A stretch of DNA of 38,299 bases, taken from positions 1 through 38,299 of the forward strand of contig VHCX01000031.1 of NCBI GenBank assembly GCA_016871615.1. The letters are read 5' to 3'. Positions 19,127-26,820 of this stretch are shown here, piece by piece. The notes under the pieces are model-generated. The model saw only the letters and a list, made by a program, of their open reading frames with translations. It ran no database searches and was not told where the DNA came from. A program made the position numbers and the translations under genes. Each line of letters begins with the position of its first letter. The first letter of the stretch is position 1. Source of the DNA: Verrucomicrobiota bacterium (GTDB taxonomy: Bacteria > Verrucomicrobiota > Verrucomicrobiia > Limisphaerales > UBA9464).

Positions 19127-20548
19127 TCATTCCGCGCTCGCGACCCGGACCAGCGCGGCGTCGGTGTTGTCCGACCACCGGCTGCCCCATTCGATCAGGT
19201 ACAACGCCCCGTCCGGCCCCAGCCGCAGGCAGATCGGGCGGCGGAATTTCGCCCCCGTCAGGAGGGGCTTGAGCCGGGTGACCCGGTCCTGCCCATCGAG
19301 CCAGGCCCCAAGGATCCAGCCACGTTCCCAATCGAAGAGGAAGGTGGCCCCATCCCACTCGGCCGGGAGTTTGGCCGGTGAGTCCAACCCCGCGGAAAAA
19401 TGATACGTGGGGCCGGCCATGGCGGACCGGGGCCCGGACCCCACCTCGGGCCACCGTGCCGACGGCCCCGGCGGATACCACAGGAAGGCCGGTCGGGCCG
19501 GCGGCAATTCCCGGCGGCCGGTGTTGAACGGAGACTCGTTGACCGGGTGCTCCGGATCGTAGGCCTCCCCCGCCCTGCGCGTGCCGAAGTCGAACCGCCG
19601 ATACGGCCGGTTGTCGGCGATGGAGTAGGGCCACCCGAAATTGCCTGCGGTGCGGGTCACATGGAACTCGTCGAAGCCGGCCGGACCTCGCTCGGGATCG
19701 GGCTGGATGGCGTCGGGACCCACATCCCCCCAGAAGAGGCGTCCGCCCGGTCCATCGAAGCTGAGGCGGAAGGGGTTTCGGCAACCCATGGCGTAGATCT
19801 CCGGCAGGGCCTTGGGATCACCCGCCGGGAACAGGTTGCCCGCGGGAATGGTGTAGGTGCCGTCGGGCTCCGGATGGATCCGCAGGATCTTCCCGCGCCA
19901 GTCGGCCGTGTTGGCGGCCGTGCGCTCGGAATCGTTGAATTCCTGGCCGGGGCGATGATCGAGGGGGGCGAAGCCCTCGGATCGGTCCGCATCGGTGTAG
20001 TCGCCGGTGCCCAGGTACAGGTGGCCGGCCGGATCGAAGGCCAATCCGCCGCCCGAGTGGTTGGGCTTGGGGATCCGCGTCGGCACCCGCAGCAGGATGC
20101 GTTGGGAGGCGGGATCCAGGAGTCCCTCCTTCACCGTGAACCGCGAGAGGCGGTTCTCAAGGACCCCCGGTGTGCCGTGATAGCAGAAGACCCATCCGTT
20201 GGTGACGAAGCCCGGATGCAGGGCCAACCCGAGGAGGCCGTCCTCCGGGCCGGTGAACACGTTCAGCGAAGCGATGGTCCGCAGACCGGGATCACGGGGA
20301 TCCCAGAGGACGATCCGGCCCCGGCGCTCCGCGAGCATCACCCGGCCATCGGCCGCCACGTCGAGGGTGATGGGTTCACGAAGCCCCTCGGCCAGGACGC
20401 TGCGTTGCAACCCGGACGGCGGCCTCCCAGCCCCCAGGCCCTGGAGCGCGAAGGCGACGGCGAGTGCCGCAAGGCGAAGGACCGACCCACATCCCGCCAG
20501 CCATCCCCGGGAGGATGGGACGCGGCCCACCTGGCGGCTCGGCACCAT
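19127..20548 (-). CDS. Secreted PQQ-dependent sugar dehydrogenase (glucose/sorbosone dehydrogenase family)
   Basis: A 473-residue protein with an N-terminal signal segment (about residues 20-42) and a six-bladed propeller of the soluble glucose/sorbosone dehydrogenase type. Family marks are GLREPITLDVAADGR at the start of the propeller, GLLGLALHPGF, and KPNHSGGGLAFDPAGHLYLG, where the His and Gly-Gly are near the PQQ site. YAMGCRNPFRLSFD comes later and NFGWPYS after that. It would oxidise a sugar or polyol in the periplasm, but the substrate is unknown and some homologues have no proven activity. It follows the NYN-LOTUS gene by ten bases on the same strand, so the two are probably co-transcribed. 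It faces the korAB terminator. Confidence 0.88.
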   Translation of the reverse strand: MVPSRQVGRVPSSRGWLAGCGSVLRLAALAVAFALQGLGAGRPPSGLQRSVLAEGLREPITLDVAADGRVMLAERRGRIVLWDPRDPGLRTIASLNVFTGPEDGLLGLALHPGFVTNGWVFCYHGTPGVLENRLSRFTVKEGLLDPASQRILLRVPTRIPKPNHSGGGLAFDPAGHLYLGTGDYTDADRSEGFAPLDHRPGQEFNDSERTAANTADWRGKILRIHPEPDGTYTIPAGNLFPAGDPKALPEIYAMGCRNPFRLSFDGPGGRLFWGDVGPDAIQPDPERGPAGFDEFHVTRTAGNFGWPYSIADNRPYRRFDFGTRRAGEAYDPEHPVNESPFNTGRRELPPARPAFLWYPPGPSARWPEVGSGPRSAMAGPTYHFSAGLDSPAKLPAEWDGATFLFDWERGWILGAWLDGQDRVTRLKPLLTGAKFRRPICLRLGPDGALYLIEWGSRWSDNTDAALVRVASAE

Positions 20549-20558
20549 GGGCGGCCGT

Positions 20559-21410
20559 TCAGGGAATCGGTCGGACCAGGTAGCCGCCGCTCTTGGCGTC
20601 GGCCTCCATGTCGATGAGCCCCCGCTTCTTGGCTTCGATGAGCAGGTCGTTGAAGGAGCGGAACCCGCAGGCGCGCTCGTTGAAGCCGGGGTTCCGGCGC
20701 TTGATGGCCTGCTTGATCATGGAGCCCCAGATCACGTCGTCCTCATCGCGCTCCCCGGCGAGGTCCTCCACGGTCTCCACCACCTGGTCGAAGGTCTTCT
20801 CCAGCAGCGCCGCCTTGGCGTCCACCGGGGCTGCGGCAGCGACCTTTGCGCCGGCCGTGGACGCCGACGAGGCGGCGGCGGATGCCGGGGCGACCACCGA
20901 GGCCCGGGGCCTGGCGCGGCCGCGCGCGGGGGCCGTCTGGACGAGATCATCGTAGTAGATGAACGTGTCGCAGTTGTTGATGAAGAGGTCGGACGTCGAG
21001 TTCTTCACACCGACACCGATCACCGTCTTGTCGTTCTCGCGCAGCTTGGACACCAACGGCGAGAAGTCGGAGTCACCGCTGAGGATCACGAAGGTGTCGA
21101 CATGGCCCTTGGTGTAGCAGAGGTCCAGCGCGTCCACGACCATGCGGATGTCGGCCGAGTTCTTGCCCGACATGCGCAGGTGCGGGATCTCGATCAGCTC
21201 GAAGGCCGCCTCGTGCAGGTCGCGCTTGAACTCCTTGTAGCGGTCGAAGTCGCAGTAGGCCTTCTTGACGACGATGTGGCCCTTGAGCAGGAGGCGCTCG
21301 AGCACCTTCTGGATGTCGAACCGGGGAAACCGCGCATCGCGCGCCCCGAGGGCGATGTTCTCGAGGTCGAGGAAGACCGCCATGGTCGAATCGGAAGCGG
21401 AATGGCTCAT
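20559..21410 (-). CDS. NYN-domain (PIN-like) protein with C-terminal LOTUS/OST-HTH domain
   Basis: A 283-residue LabA/DUF88-type protein. The N-terminal NYN domain has the acidic and polar residues expected of PIN-like ribonucleases: FLDLEN (Asp15, Asn18), NSADIRMVVD (Asp87) and SGDSDF (Asp113, Asp115). After an Ala/Pro/Arg-rich linker at about residues 155-205, the last 75 residues form a LOTUS/OST-HTH fold. That fold includes IKQAIKRRNPGFNERACGFRSF and ends in YLVRPIP. LOTUS domains bind RNA, including G-rich RNA, so a small RNA-processing or RNA-sequestering enzyme is the most likely role; the target is unknown. ATG 21410 is used. Met10, which would start right at the NYN beta strand, is an alternative. 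The gene is divergent from the GreA/B-like gene. Confidence 0.88.
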   Translation of the reverse strand: MSHSASDSTMAVFLDLENIALGARDARFPRFDIQKVLERLLLKGHIVVKKAYCDFDRYKEFKRDLHEAAFELIEIPHLRMSGKNSADIRMVVDALDLCYTKGHVDTFVILSGDSDFSPLVSKLRENDKTVIGVGVKNSTSDLFINNCDTFIYYDDLVQTAPARGRARPRASVVAPASAAASSASTAGAKVAAAAPVDAKAALLEKTFDQVVETVEDLAGERDEDDVIWGSMIKQAIKRRNPGFNERACGFRSFNDLLIEAKKRGLIDMEADAKSGGYLVRPIP

Positions 21411-21461
21411 AAGGCGCCAAGAGACTACCCGGATCGGCCGGTGGCGACAGCGTTTCTTTGG

Positions 21462-22040
21462 ATGACGGCCATCTCCGGGTTTGACAGGGAGGACCCCGGG
21501 TCGCCATTGCTGGGGACAGGCCCGCCCTGGGCGGATCCACCGCCCGTCGGCCCCGAAACCTTGGACAAGACGATCCTCATCCAGCGTATCGTGGAGAAGC
21601 TCTCGGCGGACCTGGCCCTGTATGCCAAGGCGGCCGGCGCGGCGCGTGCCGAGGCCACCCACGAGCAGAGCCGGGCCGAGAACAAGTACGACACGCGCGG
21701 CCTCGAGGCGTCGTACCTCGCCCGCGGCCAGGCCCGGCAGGTCGCCGAACTGGAGGCGTCCATCCAGCAGGTGCGCACGCTGCCGCGCCGGACGTTCGGC
21801 CCGGCCGACCCCATCGACCTCGGCGCGTATGTCGAGACCGGGCGACGCGGCGGCACCTCCTGCTATTTCCTCGCGCCTCGGGCCGGCGGCACGGAAGTCA
21901 CGATCGACGGGCGCGAGGTGCTCGTCATCACGCCCCAGTCGCCGCTGGGCCGCCAACTCCTGGGCCATCGTCAGGGCGACCCGGTGAAGATCGAGCTGGC
22001 CGGGCGCACGGAGACCCACCGGGTCGAACGGGTGCTCTGA
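21462..22040 (+). CDS. GreA/GreB C-terminal domain-like protein
   Basis: Up to 192 residues. A helical N-terminal part carries the conserved block ENKYDTRGLEASYLARGQARQ and is followed by a small beta domain ending VLVITPQSPLGRQLLGHRQG. That domain resembles the C-terminal FKBP-like domain of GreA/GreB transcript cleavage factors. It is shorter than GreA, and its acidic coiled-coil tip is not obvious. It may bind RNA polymerase without the usual cleavage function. The first ATG (21462) gives a Gly/Pro-rich 33-residue leader that family members lack. A TTG at 21561, beginning LDKTILIQRI, would give the usual length of about 159 residues and may be the true start. Neither start has a ribosome site. 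Confidence 0.75.
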   Translation: MTAISGFDREDPGSPLLGTGPPWADPPPVGPETLDKTILIQRIVEKLSADLALYAKAAGAARAEATHEQSRAENKYDTRGLEASYLARGQARQVAELEASIQQVRTLPRRTFGPADPIDLGAYVETGRRGGTSCYFLAPRAGGTEVTIDGREVLVITPQSPLGRQLLGHRQGDPVKIELAGRTETHRVERVL

Positions 22041-22206
22041 GCCGGAACGATGTAGTTGGGAGGAAAGGGGTGGCGTGGCGGATTCTTTCGCAAGACGAGG
22101 CGAGAGCGAGGCGCGGGCCGATGGAAGGCCCGTAACGAGCGAGCAACGAAGCCATTGCGGAAGAAGACGCAGCCAGCACGACCGATCCAGCGGCATCGTT
22201 CCGGCT
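22040..22206. repeat. 167-bp element with perfect 13-bp terminal inverted repeats (MITE-like)
   Basis: AGCCGGAACGATG at 22040-22052 is repeated as its exact reverse complement at 22194-22206. The interior is an imperfect palindrome around the hairpin CGGGCC-N7-GGCCCG (22114-22132), with CTTTCGCAAG to the left and a similar inverted TTGCGGAAG to the right. It has no transposase and lies in the gap between two genes; one end touches the stop codon of the GreA/B-like gene. It is most likely a small non-autonomous mobile or REP-type repeat. I cannot check copy number from one window. Confidence 0.65.
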
Positions 22207-22288
22207 GAGCCGGCGGTGCCCCCGGGGTGGATCCGGCCGCATCGCCCCGGACTTGCGGAGGAACCGGCCGGAAGGGATGGTCGTGTCC

Positions 22289-23830
22289 ATGCCGACCCGG
22301 TTGCCCGCCTGCAGGATCCCCGCCCGGCTCGCGGCCCTGCTGCCTGCGATCCTCCTCGCCCTCAGGTTGCCCGCCGACACGACGGCGCCCATCCCCGTGC
22401 GGCCGGAGGCGTTGAAGTTCCCGCCCCTGTCTTACGAGCCGCCCGATCCCCGCGACCACCGCGTGGTCCTCAAGGCGGGCCCCGTGGCCTATCTGGTGCC
22501 CGACCGCGAACTGCCGCTGGTGACCATCTCGCTGCTGGTGCGCACCGGCGCCTACCTGGAACCCGAGGGGAGCGAGGGCCTGGCGGCCTTCACCGGCGCC
22601 CTGCTCGTCCGGGGCGGCACGGAATCGCGCACCGCCGAGGCGCTGGACGAGCGCCTGGCCTTCCTGGCGGCGCAGATGTCGTCGTCGATCGGCGACGACC
22701 TGGGCACGGTGAGTCTGAACCTGCTGTCCAAGGACCTGCCCGAGGGCATGGCGATCCTCCGCGAGGTGCTCACCCGGCCGCGCTTCCAGGCCGACAAGCT
22801 CGAACTGCAGCGCCAGCAGACCCTGCAGGCCCTGCAGCAGCGCAACGACGACGCCTCCTCCATCGAGGCCCGCGAACTCGAGAACCTGAGCCTCGGCAGC
22901 GGATTCTGGGCGGCCCGCCAACCCACCTCGCGCAGCATCGGATCGATCCGCCGGGAGGACCTGCAGGCCTTCCACCGGCGGTGCTTCCACCCGTCCAACC
23001 TCGTCGTGGCGGTCAGCGGCGACTTCGACCGCGACGTATTGAAGCAGACCCTCGAGAGGCTCTTCGCCGACTGGCCGTTCCCAGGCGAGAAACCGCCGGC
23101 GATCCCCGCAGACCTCAAGCCCGCCGGTCCCGGGGTGTACCTGGTCGACAAGGACGTCCCGCAGGGCCGGGTGTCCATCCTGCTGCCCGGGGTGATGCGC
23201 GACGACCCCGACTACCTCGCCATCCTGCTGATGAACGACATCCTCGGCGGCGGCGGGTTCACCTCGCGCCTCATGAACCGGGTCCGCAGCGACGAGGGGC
23301 TGGCCTACTCGGCCGGAAGCTCGTTCCCGGGTGGCGTCTGGTACCCGTCGACCTTCCGGGCCGGGTTCCAGAGCAAGAGCCGCACGGTGGCCTATGCCAC
23401 GAGCATCGTGCTCGAGGAGATGAAACGCATGGCCACGGGCCCGGTGACCGACGAGGAAATTCAGACGGCCAAGCGGTCGTTCATCGACAGCTTCCCCGAG
23501 AACTTCAACACCAAGGCCAAGGTCGCCGGCATCTTCGCGCGGGAGGAGTTCACCGGCCGCTTCGCCAAGGCGCCCGACTTCTGGAAGGTGTTCCGGCAGC
23601 GCCTGGAGAAGGTCGGCCGGGAGGATGTCCAGCGGGTGGCCGCCAGGCACCTGCATCCGGACCGGGTGGCCATCCTCGTGGTAGGGAACCGCGAGGAGAT
23701 CCTGAAGGGGCACCCCGATTATCCGGCCTCGCTGGAGAAGCTCGTTCCCGCACCGCTGACCGTGCTGCCGATGCGCGATCCGCTGACGCTCGAGCCGAAG
23801 AGCCCGCCGCCGGCCAAACCTTCGAACTAG
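22289..23830 (+). CDS. M16 (insulinase-family) protein lacking the zinc-binding motif
   Basis: About 513 residues: a signal peptide (residues about 10-30), an N-terminal M16 domain and a C-terminal M16 domain. In active members the first domain carries HxxEH. Here the aligned segment reads GLAAFTGALLVRGGT, placing Ala100, Gly103 and Ala104 where His, Glu and His should be, so zinc cannot be bound there. The second domain keeps the family block ILGGGGFTSRLMNRVRSDEGLAYS. Periplasmic M16 proteins often occur as an active and an inactive partner in adjacent genes, but no active partner is present in this window. ATG 22289 follows GAAGGGA by about 11 bases; ATG 22277 and TTG 22253 are alternatives. 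Confidence 0.85.
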   Translation: MPTRLPACRIPARLAALLPAILLALRLPADTTAPIPVRPEALKFPPLSYEPPDPRDHRVVLKAGPVAYLVPDRELPLVTISLLVRTGAYLEPEGSEGLAAFTGALLVRGGTESRTAEALDERLAFLAAQMSSSIGDDLGTVSLNLLSKDLPEGMAILREVLTRPRFQADKLELQRQQTLQALQQRNDDASSIEARELENLSLGSGFWAARQPTSRSIGSIRREDLQAFHRRCFHPSNLVVAVSGDFDRDVLKQTLERLFADWPFPGEKPPAIPADLKPAGPGVYLVDKDVPQGRVSILLPGVMRDDPDYLAILLMNDILGGGGFTSRLMNRVRSDEGLAYSAGSSFPGGVWYPSTFRAGFQSKSRTVAYATSIVLEEMKRMATGPVTDEEIQTAKRSFIDSFPENFNTKAKVAGIFAREEFTGRFAKAPDFWKVFRQRLEKVGREDVQRVAARHLHPDRVAILVVGNREEILKGHPDYPASLEKLVPAPLTVLPMRDPLTLEPKSPPPAKPSN

Positions 23831-23848
23831 GTCAGGTCCACCGGGTGC

Positions 23849-26008
23849 TCAAGGGTGTCCCGGCAGGGCGAAGGCGACATAGGCATCGCCGCTGGGCGTG
23901 CCCATCTTGCCACCGCCGCAGGCGATGACCACGTATTGACGGCCATCGACGGCGTAGGTGGCCGGGGTGGCATAGCCACCGGCCGGCAGCGCGGCCTTCC
24001 AGAGTTCACGCCCGGTCCTCCGGTCGAAGGCCCGGAGATGGGCATCCCGGCTGGCGGCGATGAAGACCAGACCGCCGGCCGTCACCAAGGGGCCGCCGTA
24101 GTTCTCCGTGCCGGTGGGCGGCACGCCCTGGGCGGTCAGTTCCTTGAACTCGCCCAGCGGCACCTTCCATCGGATCGAGCCGGCGTTCAGGTCGATGGCG
24201 TTGAGCGTTCCCCAGGGCGGCTTGACCGCCGGATACCCGTTGCTGTCGAGCCACCGGTTGTAGCCGGTCATCGAGTAGGGGATCCTTCCCAACGCGTCGG
24301 CGGCCGCGGCCCCGGCGTCGGCGGCGGGCTCGGGCTCGTCGCGGAGGAAGGCCATCAGCCGGGACTTCTGCGCCTCCGACAGGAAGTCGAAGGAGGGCAT
24401 CACGCCCTTGCCCGTCTGCAGCAGCCTGTGGAGGTCGGCCGCCTGGAGCCGCTTCCCCACCCCGACCAGCGAGGGCACGTTCTGGCCCGGGTTGCCCTGG
24501 CGTTCGGGCCCATGGCAGATCCCGCAGATCTGCTGGTAAAGCGCCGCCCCGGAGGCCGAGGCGGCCGCGTCCTTGGACCGGGTTTCCACCATGGTGAGGA
24601 TCCAGGGCATCTCGTTGCCGTTGACGTACAGGATGCCGTCGGGATCCACTGCGGCCCCGCCCCACTCCGCCCCGCCGTCGAAGCCCGGGAACACGATCGT
24701 CCCCTCGCGACTGGGAGGCTGGAACGGCGTGTGCGGCCGGATCCGAGAGAAGCGCTCGAGCACCTGCCGGTGCGACTCGGGCGAGAGGTCGGTGACCTCG
24801 TCGTGGGTGAACAACTGGCGCGAGAAGGGCGGCGGCCGCAAGGGCACCGGCTGCGTGGGCCATGCCGATTCGCCCGACAGGTCGGAACCGGGCACGGGGA
24901 TCTCCTGCACCGGGAAAAGCGGCTGCCCCGTCACCCGGTTGAAGACGAAGACATGCCCCGACTTGGTCACCTGGGCCACGGCATCGATCCGGCGGCCCTG
25001 GTGGGTCACGGTGACCAGGTTGGGCGGCGCCGGCAGATCGCGGTCCCACAGGTCGTGGTGCACGAACTGGAAGTGCCAGATCCGGCGGCCGGTCCGCGCA
25101 TTCAGGGCCAGCAGGCAGTTGGCGTAGAGGTTCTGGCCGATGCGGTTGCCCCCCCAGAAATCGAAGGCCGCCGAACCGGTCGGGCAGTAGACGATGCCCC
25201 GGGCGGCATCGAGGGCGAATCCCGTCCAGACGTTGGCCCCGCCGACATACCGGTGGGCCTCCGGCGGCCAGGTCTCATGGCCGGGTTCGCCGGGCTGCGG
25301 GATGGTGTGGAAGCGCCAGACCAGCCTGCCGGTGCGGACGTCGAAGGCACGGATCGGTCCTGGGGCCGCCGGGGCGGGGCCTTCGCCCAATCGCATGCCC
25401 ATGATGAGCAGGTTCCCGAAGACCACCCCGGGCGTCGTCGCCTGCAGCGACAAACCCGAGGCATCGCGACCCAGACCCTCCTTGAGGTCGATCGATCCGT
25501 CGCGGCCGAAGCCCGGGATGCGTCGCCCGGTGACCGCGTCGACCGCATGCAGGAAATGATCGTTGGCATAGAGGATCCGCCGGTCGTTGCCATCGGCCCA
25601 GTAGGCGAGGCCGCGGTTCACGCCTCCCTTGGTGATGCCCTCGCAGGCGGCCGGATCGAAGCGCCACTTCTGCACGCCGCTGGTGGCGTCGAGGGCGAAG
25701 AGCTTGAGGTCGGCCGTGGTGCCGTACACCACCCCGTCGATGACCAGGGGGTTGCACTGGATTTGAGATCGGTTCTGGGGATCGGCCCAGCCCCCCTGAT
25801 AGGTCCAGGCCACCTTCAGTTGCGCCACGTTCCTGGACTGGATCTGCTCCAGGCGCGAATAGTGGCTGCTCTCGGCGTCCCCGAGGTACACCGGCCAATC
25901 CACGGTGCCCTGCGGGACAGCCGGTACCGCCCCGGCCGGAGGCCAGGGCGACGCCATCAGGAGCGCGCCCACCAGGGCTGCCTTCCCACCTCGTTGGAAT
26001 CCTTTCAT
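23849..26008 (-). CDS. PQQ-dependent dehydrogenase with embedded cytochrome c domain
   Basis: A 719-residue secreted quinoprotein. After a signal peptide (ends near VPAVPQG), an eight-bladed propeller of the glucose/alcohol dehydrogenase type begins DWPVYLGDAESSHYSRLEQI, the classical first-blade pattern. A heme-binding cytochrome c module interrupts the propeller near residue 490 (CGICHG, with MPSFDFLSE supplying a likely methionine ligand). The final blades resume with GTLNAIDLNAGSIRWKVPLG and end in the conserved ATPATYAVDGRQYVV. Electrons from PQQ would pass directly to the built-in heme and on to the respiratory chain. The substrate (sugar or alcohol) is not identified. It is the last gene of a tight unit with a prepilin-like gene six bases upstream, and convergent with the M16 gene 18 bases away. 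Confidence 0.9.
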   Translation of the reverse strand: MKGFQRGGKAALVGALLMASPWPPAGAVPAVPQGTVDWPVYLGDAESSHYSRLEQIQSRNVAQLKVAWTYQGGWADPQNRSQIQCNPLVIDGVVYGTTADLKLFALDATSGVQKWRFDPAACEGITKGGVNRGLAYWADGNDRRILYANDHFLHAVDAVTGRRIPGFGRDGSIDLKEGLGRDASGLSLQATTPGVVFGNLLIMGMRLGEGPAPAAPGPIRAFDVRTGRLVWRFHTIPQPGEPGHETWPPEAHRYVGGANVWTGFALDAARGIVYCPTGSAAFDFWGGNRIGQNLYANCLLALNARTGRRIWHFQFVHHDLWDRDLPAPPNLVTVTHQGRRIDAVAQVTKSGHVFVFNRVTGQPLFPVQEIPVPGSDLSGESAWPTQPVPLRPPPFSRQLFTHDEVTDLSPESHRQVLERFSRIRPHTPFQPPSREGTIVFPGFDGGAEWGGAAVDPDGILYVNGNEMPWILTMVETRSKDAAASASGAALYQQICGICHGPERQGNPGQNVPSLVGVGKRLQAADLHRLLQTGKGVMPSFDFLSEAQKSRLMAFLRDEPEPAADAGAAAADALGRIPYSMTGYNRWLDSNGYPAVKPPWGTLNAIDLNAGSIRWKVPLGEFKELTAQGVPPTGTENYGGPLVTAGGLVFIAASRDAHLRAFDRRTGRELWKAALPAGGYATPATYAVDGRQYVVIACGGGKMGTPSGDAYVAFALPGHP

Positions 26009-26014
26009 GCGAAA

Positions 26015-26803
26015 TCAGTTCAACCGTGCATCCCGGAACCAGGCGGCGCTGCCGTCGAGCATCAGCCGGTTGCGCCCTCCCCGATGGGCGGACCGGCCGG
26101 CCAGCCCGGGAGCGACCGTGGGGATCGTCCGCGGGAAATACGCATCCACGGCCATCTCGACCCCGGACGGTCCATCGGGCGGGACCGAGCCGGAGTTGAG
26201 CAATGAAGTCCCCAGGTCGGCCAACGCCGATTCGGGAGTCTTGTTCCAGAAGTTGTCCAGCGCCACCTCGGCGTCGGCCCGGTCAAAGCGCCAGAGCCAG
26301 AACGCGGTGCGGATCCCGGGATGCCCGTCGCCCACCCCCGGAACCCGCTGGACCACCTGCGGTGCCTCGGCGAGGACGCCCTGGCCGATGCCTGGGCACC
26401 ACCCCGCCCCGCCGCCCGCCCGGGCCAGCGCCTCGACCGTCCAGCCGCCCCGTGGGTCCGAGGGGGGCCAGTCCGACCATGGCCGGTAGCCCAGCGACCG
26501 CTTGAGGTCGCGCCGGTCGGGCAGGCGATCCTGATGATCGCCCAGATAGAGCGCGAACCCGAGGCCGAGCTGGTGCAATTGCGACAGGCAGGCCACGCGG
26601 GCCGACTTGGCCCGAGCCGCGGCCAGCGCCGGCAACAGCAGGGCGGCCAGCGCGGCGACGAGGGCGACGACGACGAGAAGCTCGACCAGCGTGAAGGCCG
26701 CACGACGGCGCCGGCCCTGTCCTGCCGTCGCGGCGGCTGCCGGCCATCCCGGTCTGGTTCCGGGGAGGGCACTGGGCGTCGGGCAAGGGGCGGCACGCTT
26801 CAT
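26015..26803 (-). CDS. Prepilin-like protein with Ala at the cleavage site
   Basis: A 262-residue type II secretion prepilin-like protein with an unusually long basic leader of 36 residues. The hydrophobic signal AFTLVELLVVVALVAALAA follows. The residue before the expected cut is Ala36 instead of the usual Gly; Phe37 and the Glu at mature position 5 (Glu41) are kept. The globular part has QLHQLGLGFALYLGDHQDRLP after the helix, the spacer seen in H-x9-DG-type proteins, and ends SAAWFRDARLN. The start is certain: GGAGGTG sits a few bases upstream of ATG 26803. It lies between deoC (17 bases away) and the PQQ dehydrogenase gene (six bases away), so it is in an operon. Confidence 0.82.
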   Translation of the reverse strand: MKRAAPCPTPSALPGTRPGWPAAAATAGQGRRRRAAFTLVELLVVVALVAALAALLLPALAAARAKSARVACLSQLHQLGLGFALYLGDHQDRLPDRRDLKRSLGYRPWSDWPPSDPRGGWTVEALARAGGGAGWCPGIGQGVLAEAPQVVQRVPGVGDGHPGIRTAFWLWRFDRADAEVALDNFWNKTPESALADLGTSLLNSGSVPPDGPSGVEMAVDAYFPRTIPTVAPGLAGRSAHRGGRNRLMLDGSAAWFRDARLN

Positions 26804-26820
26804 CGCACACCTCCGGCGCC

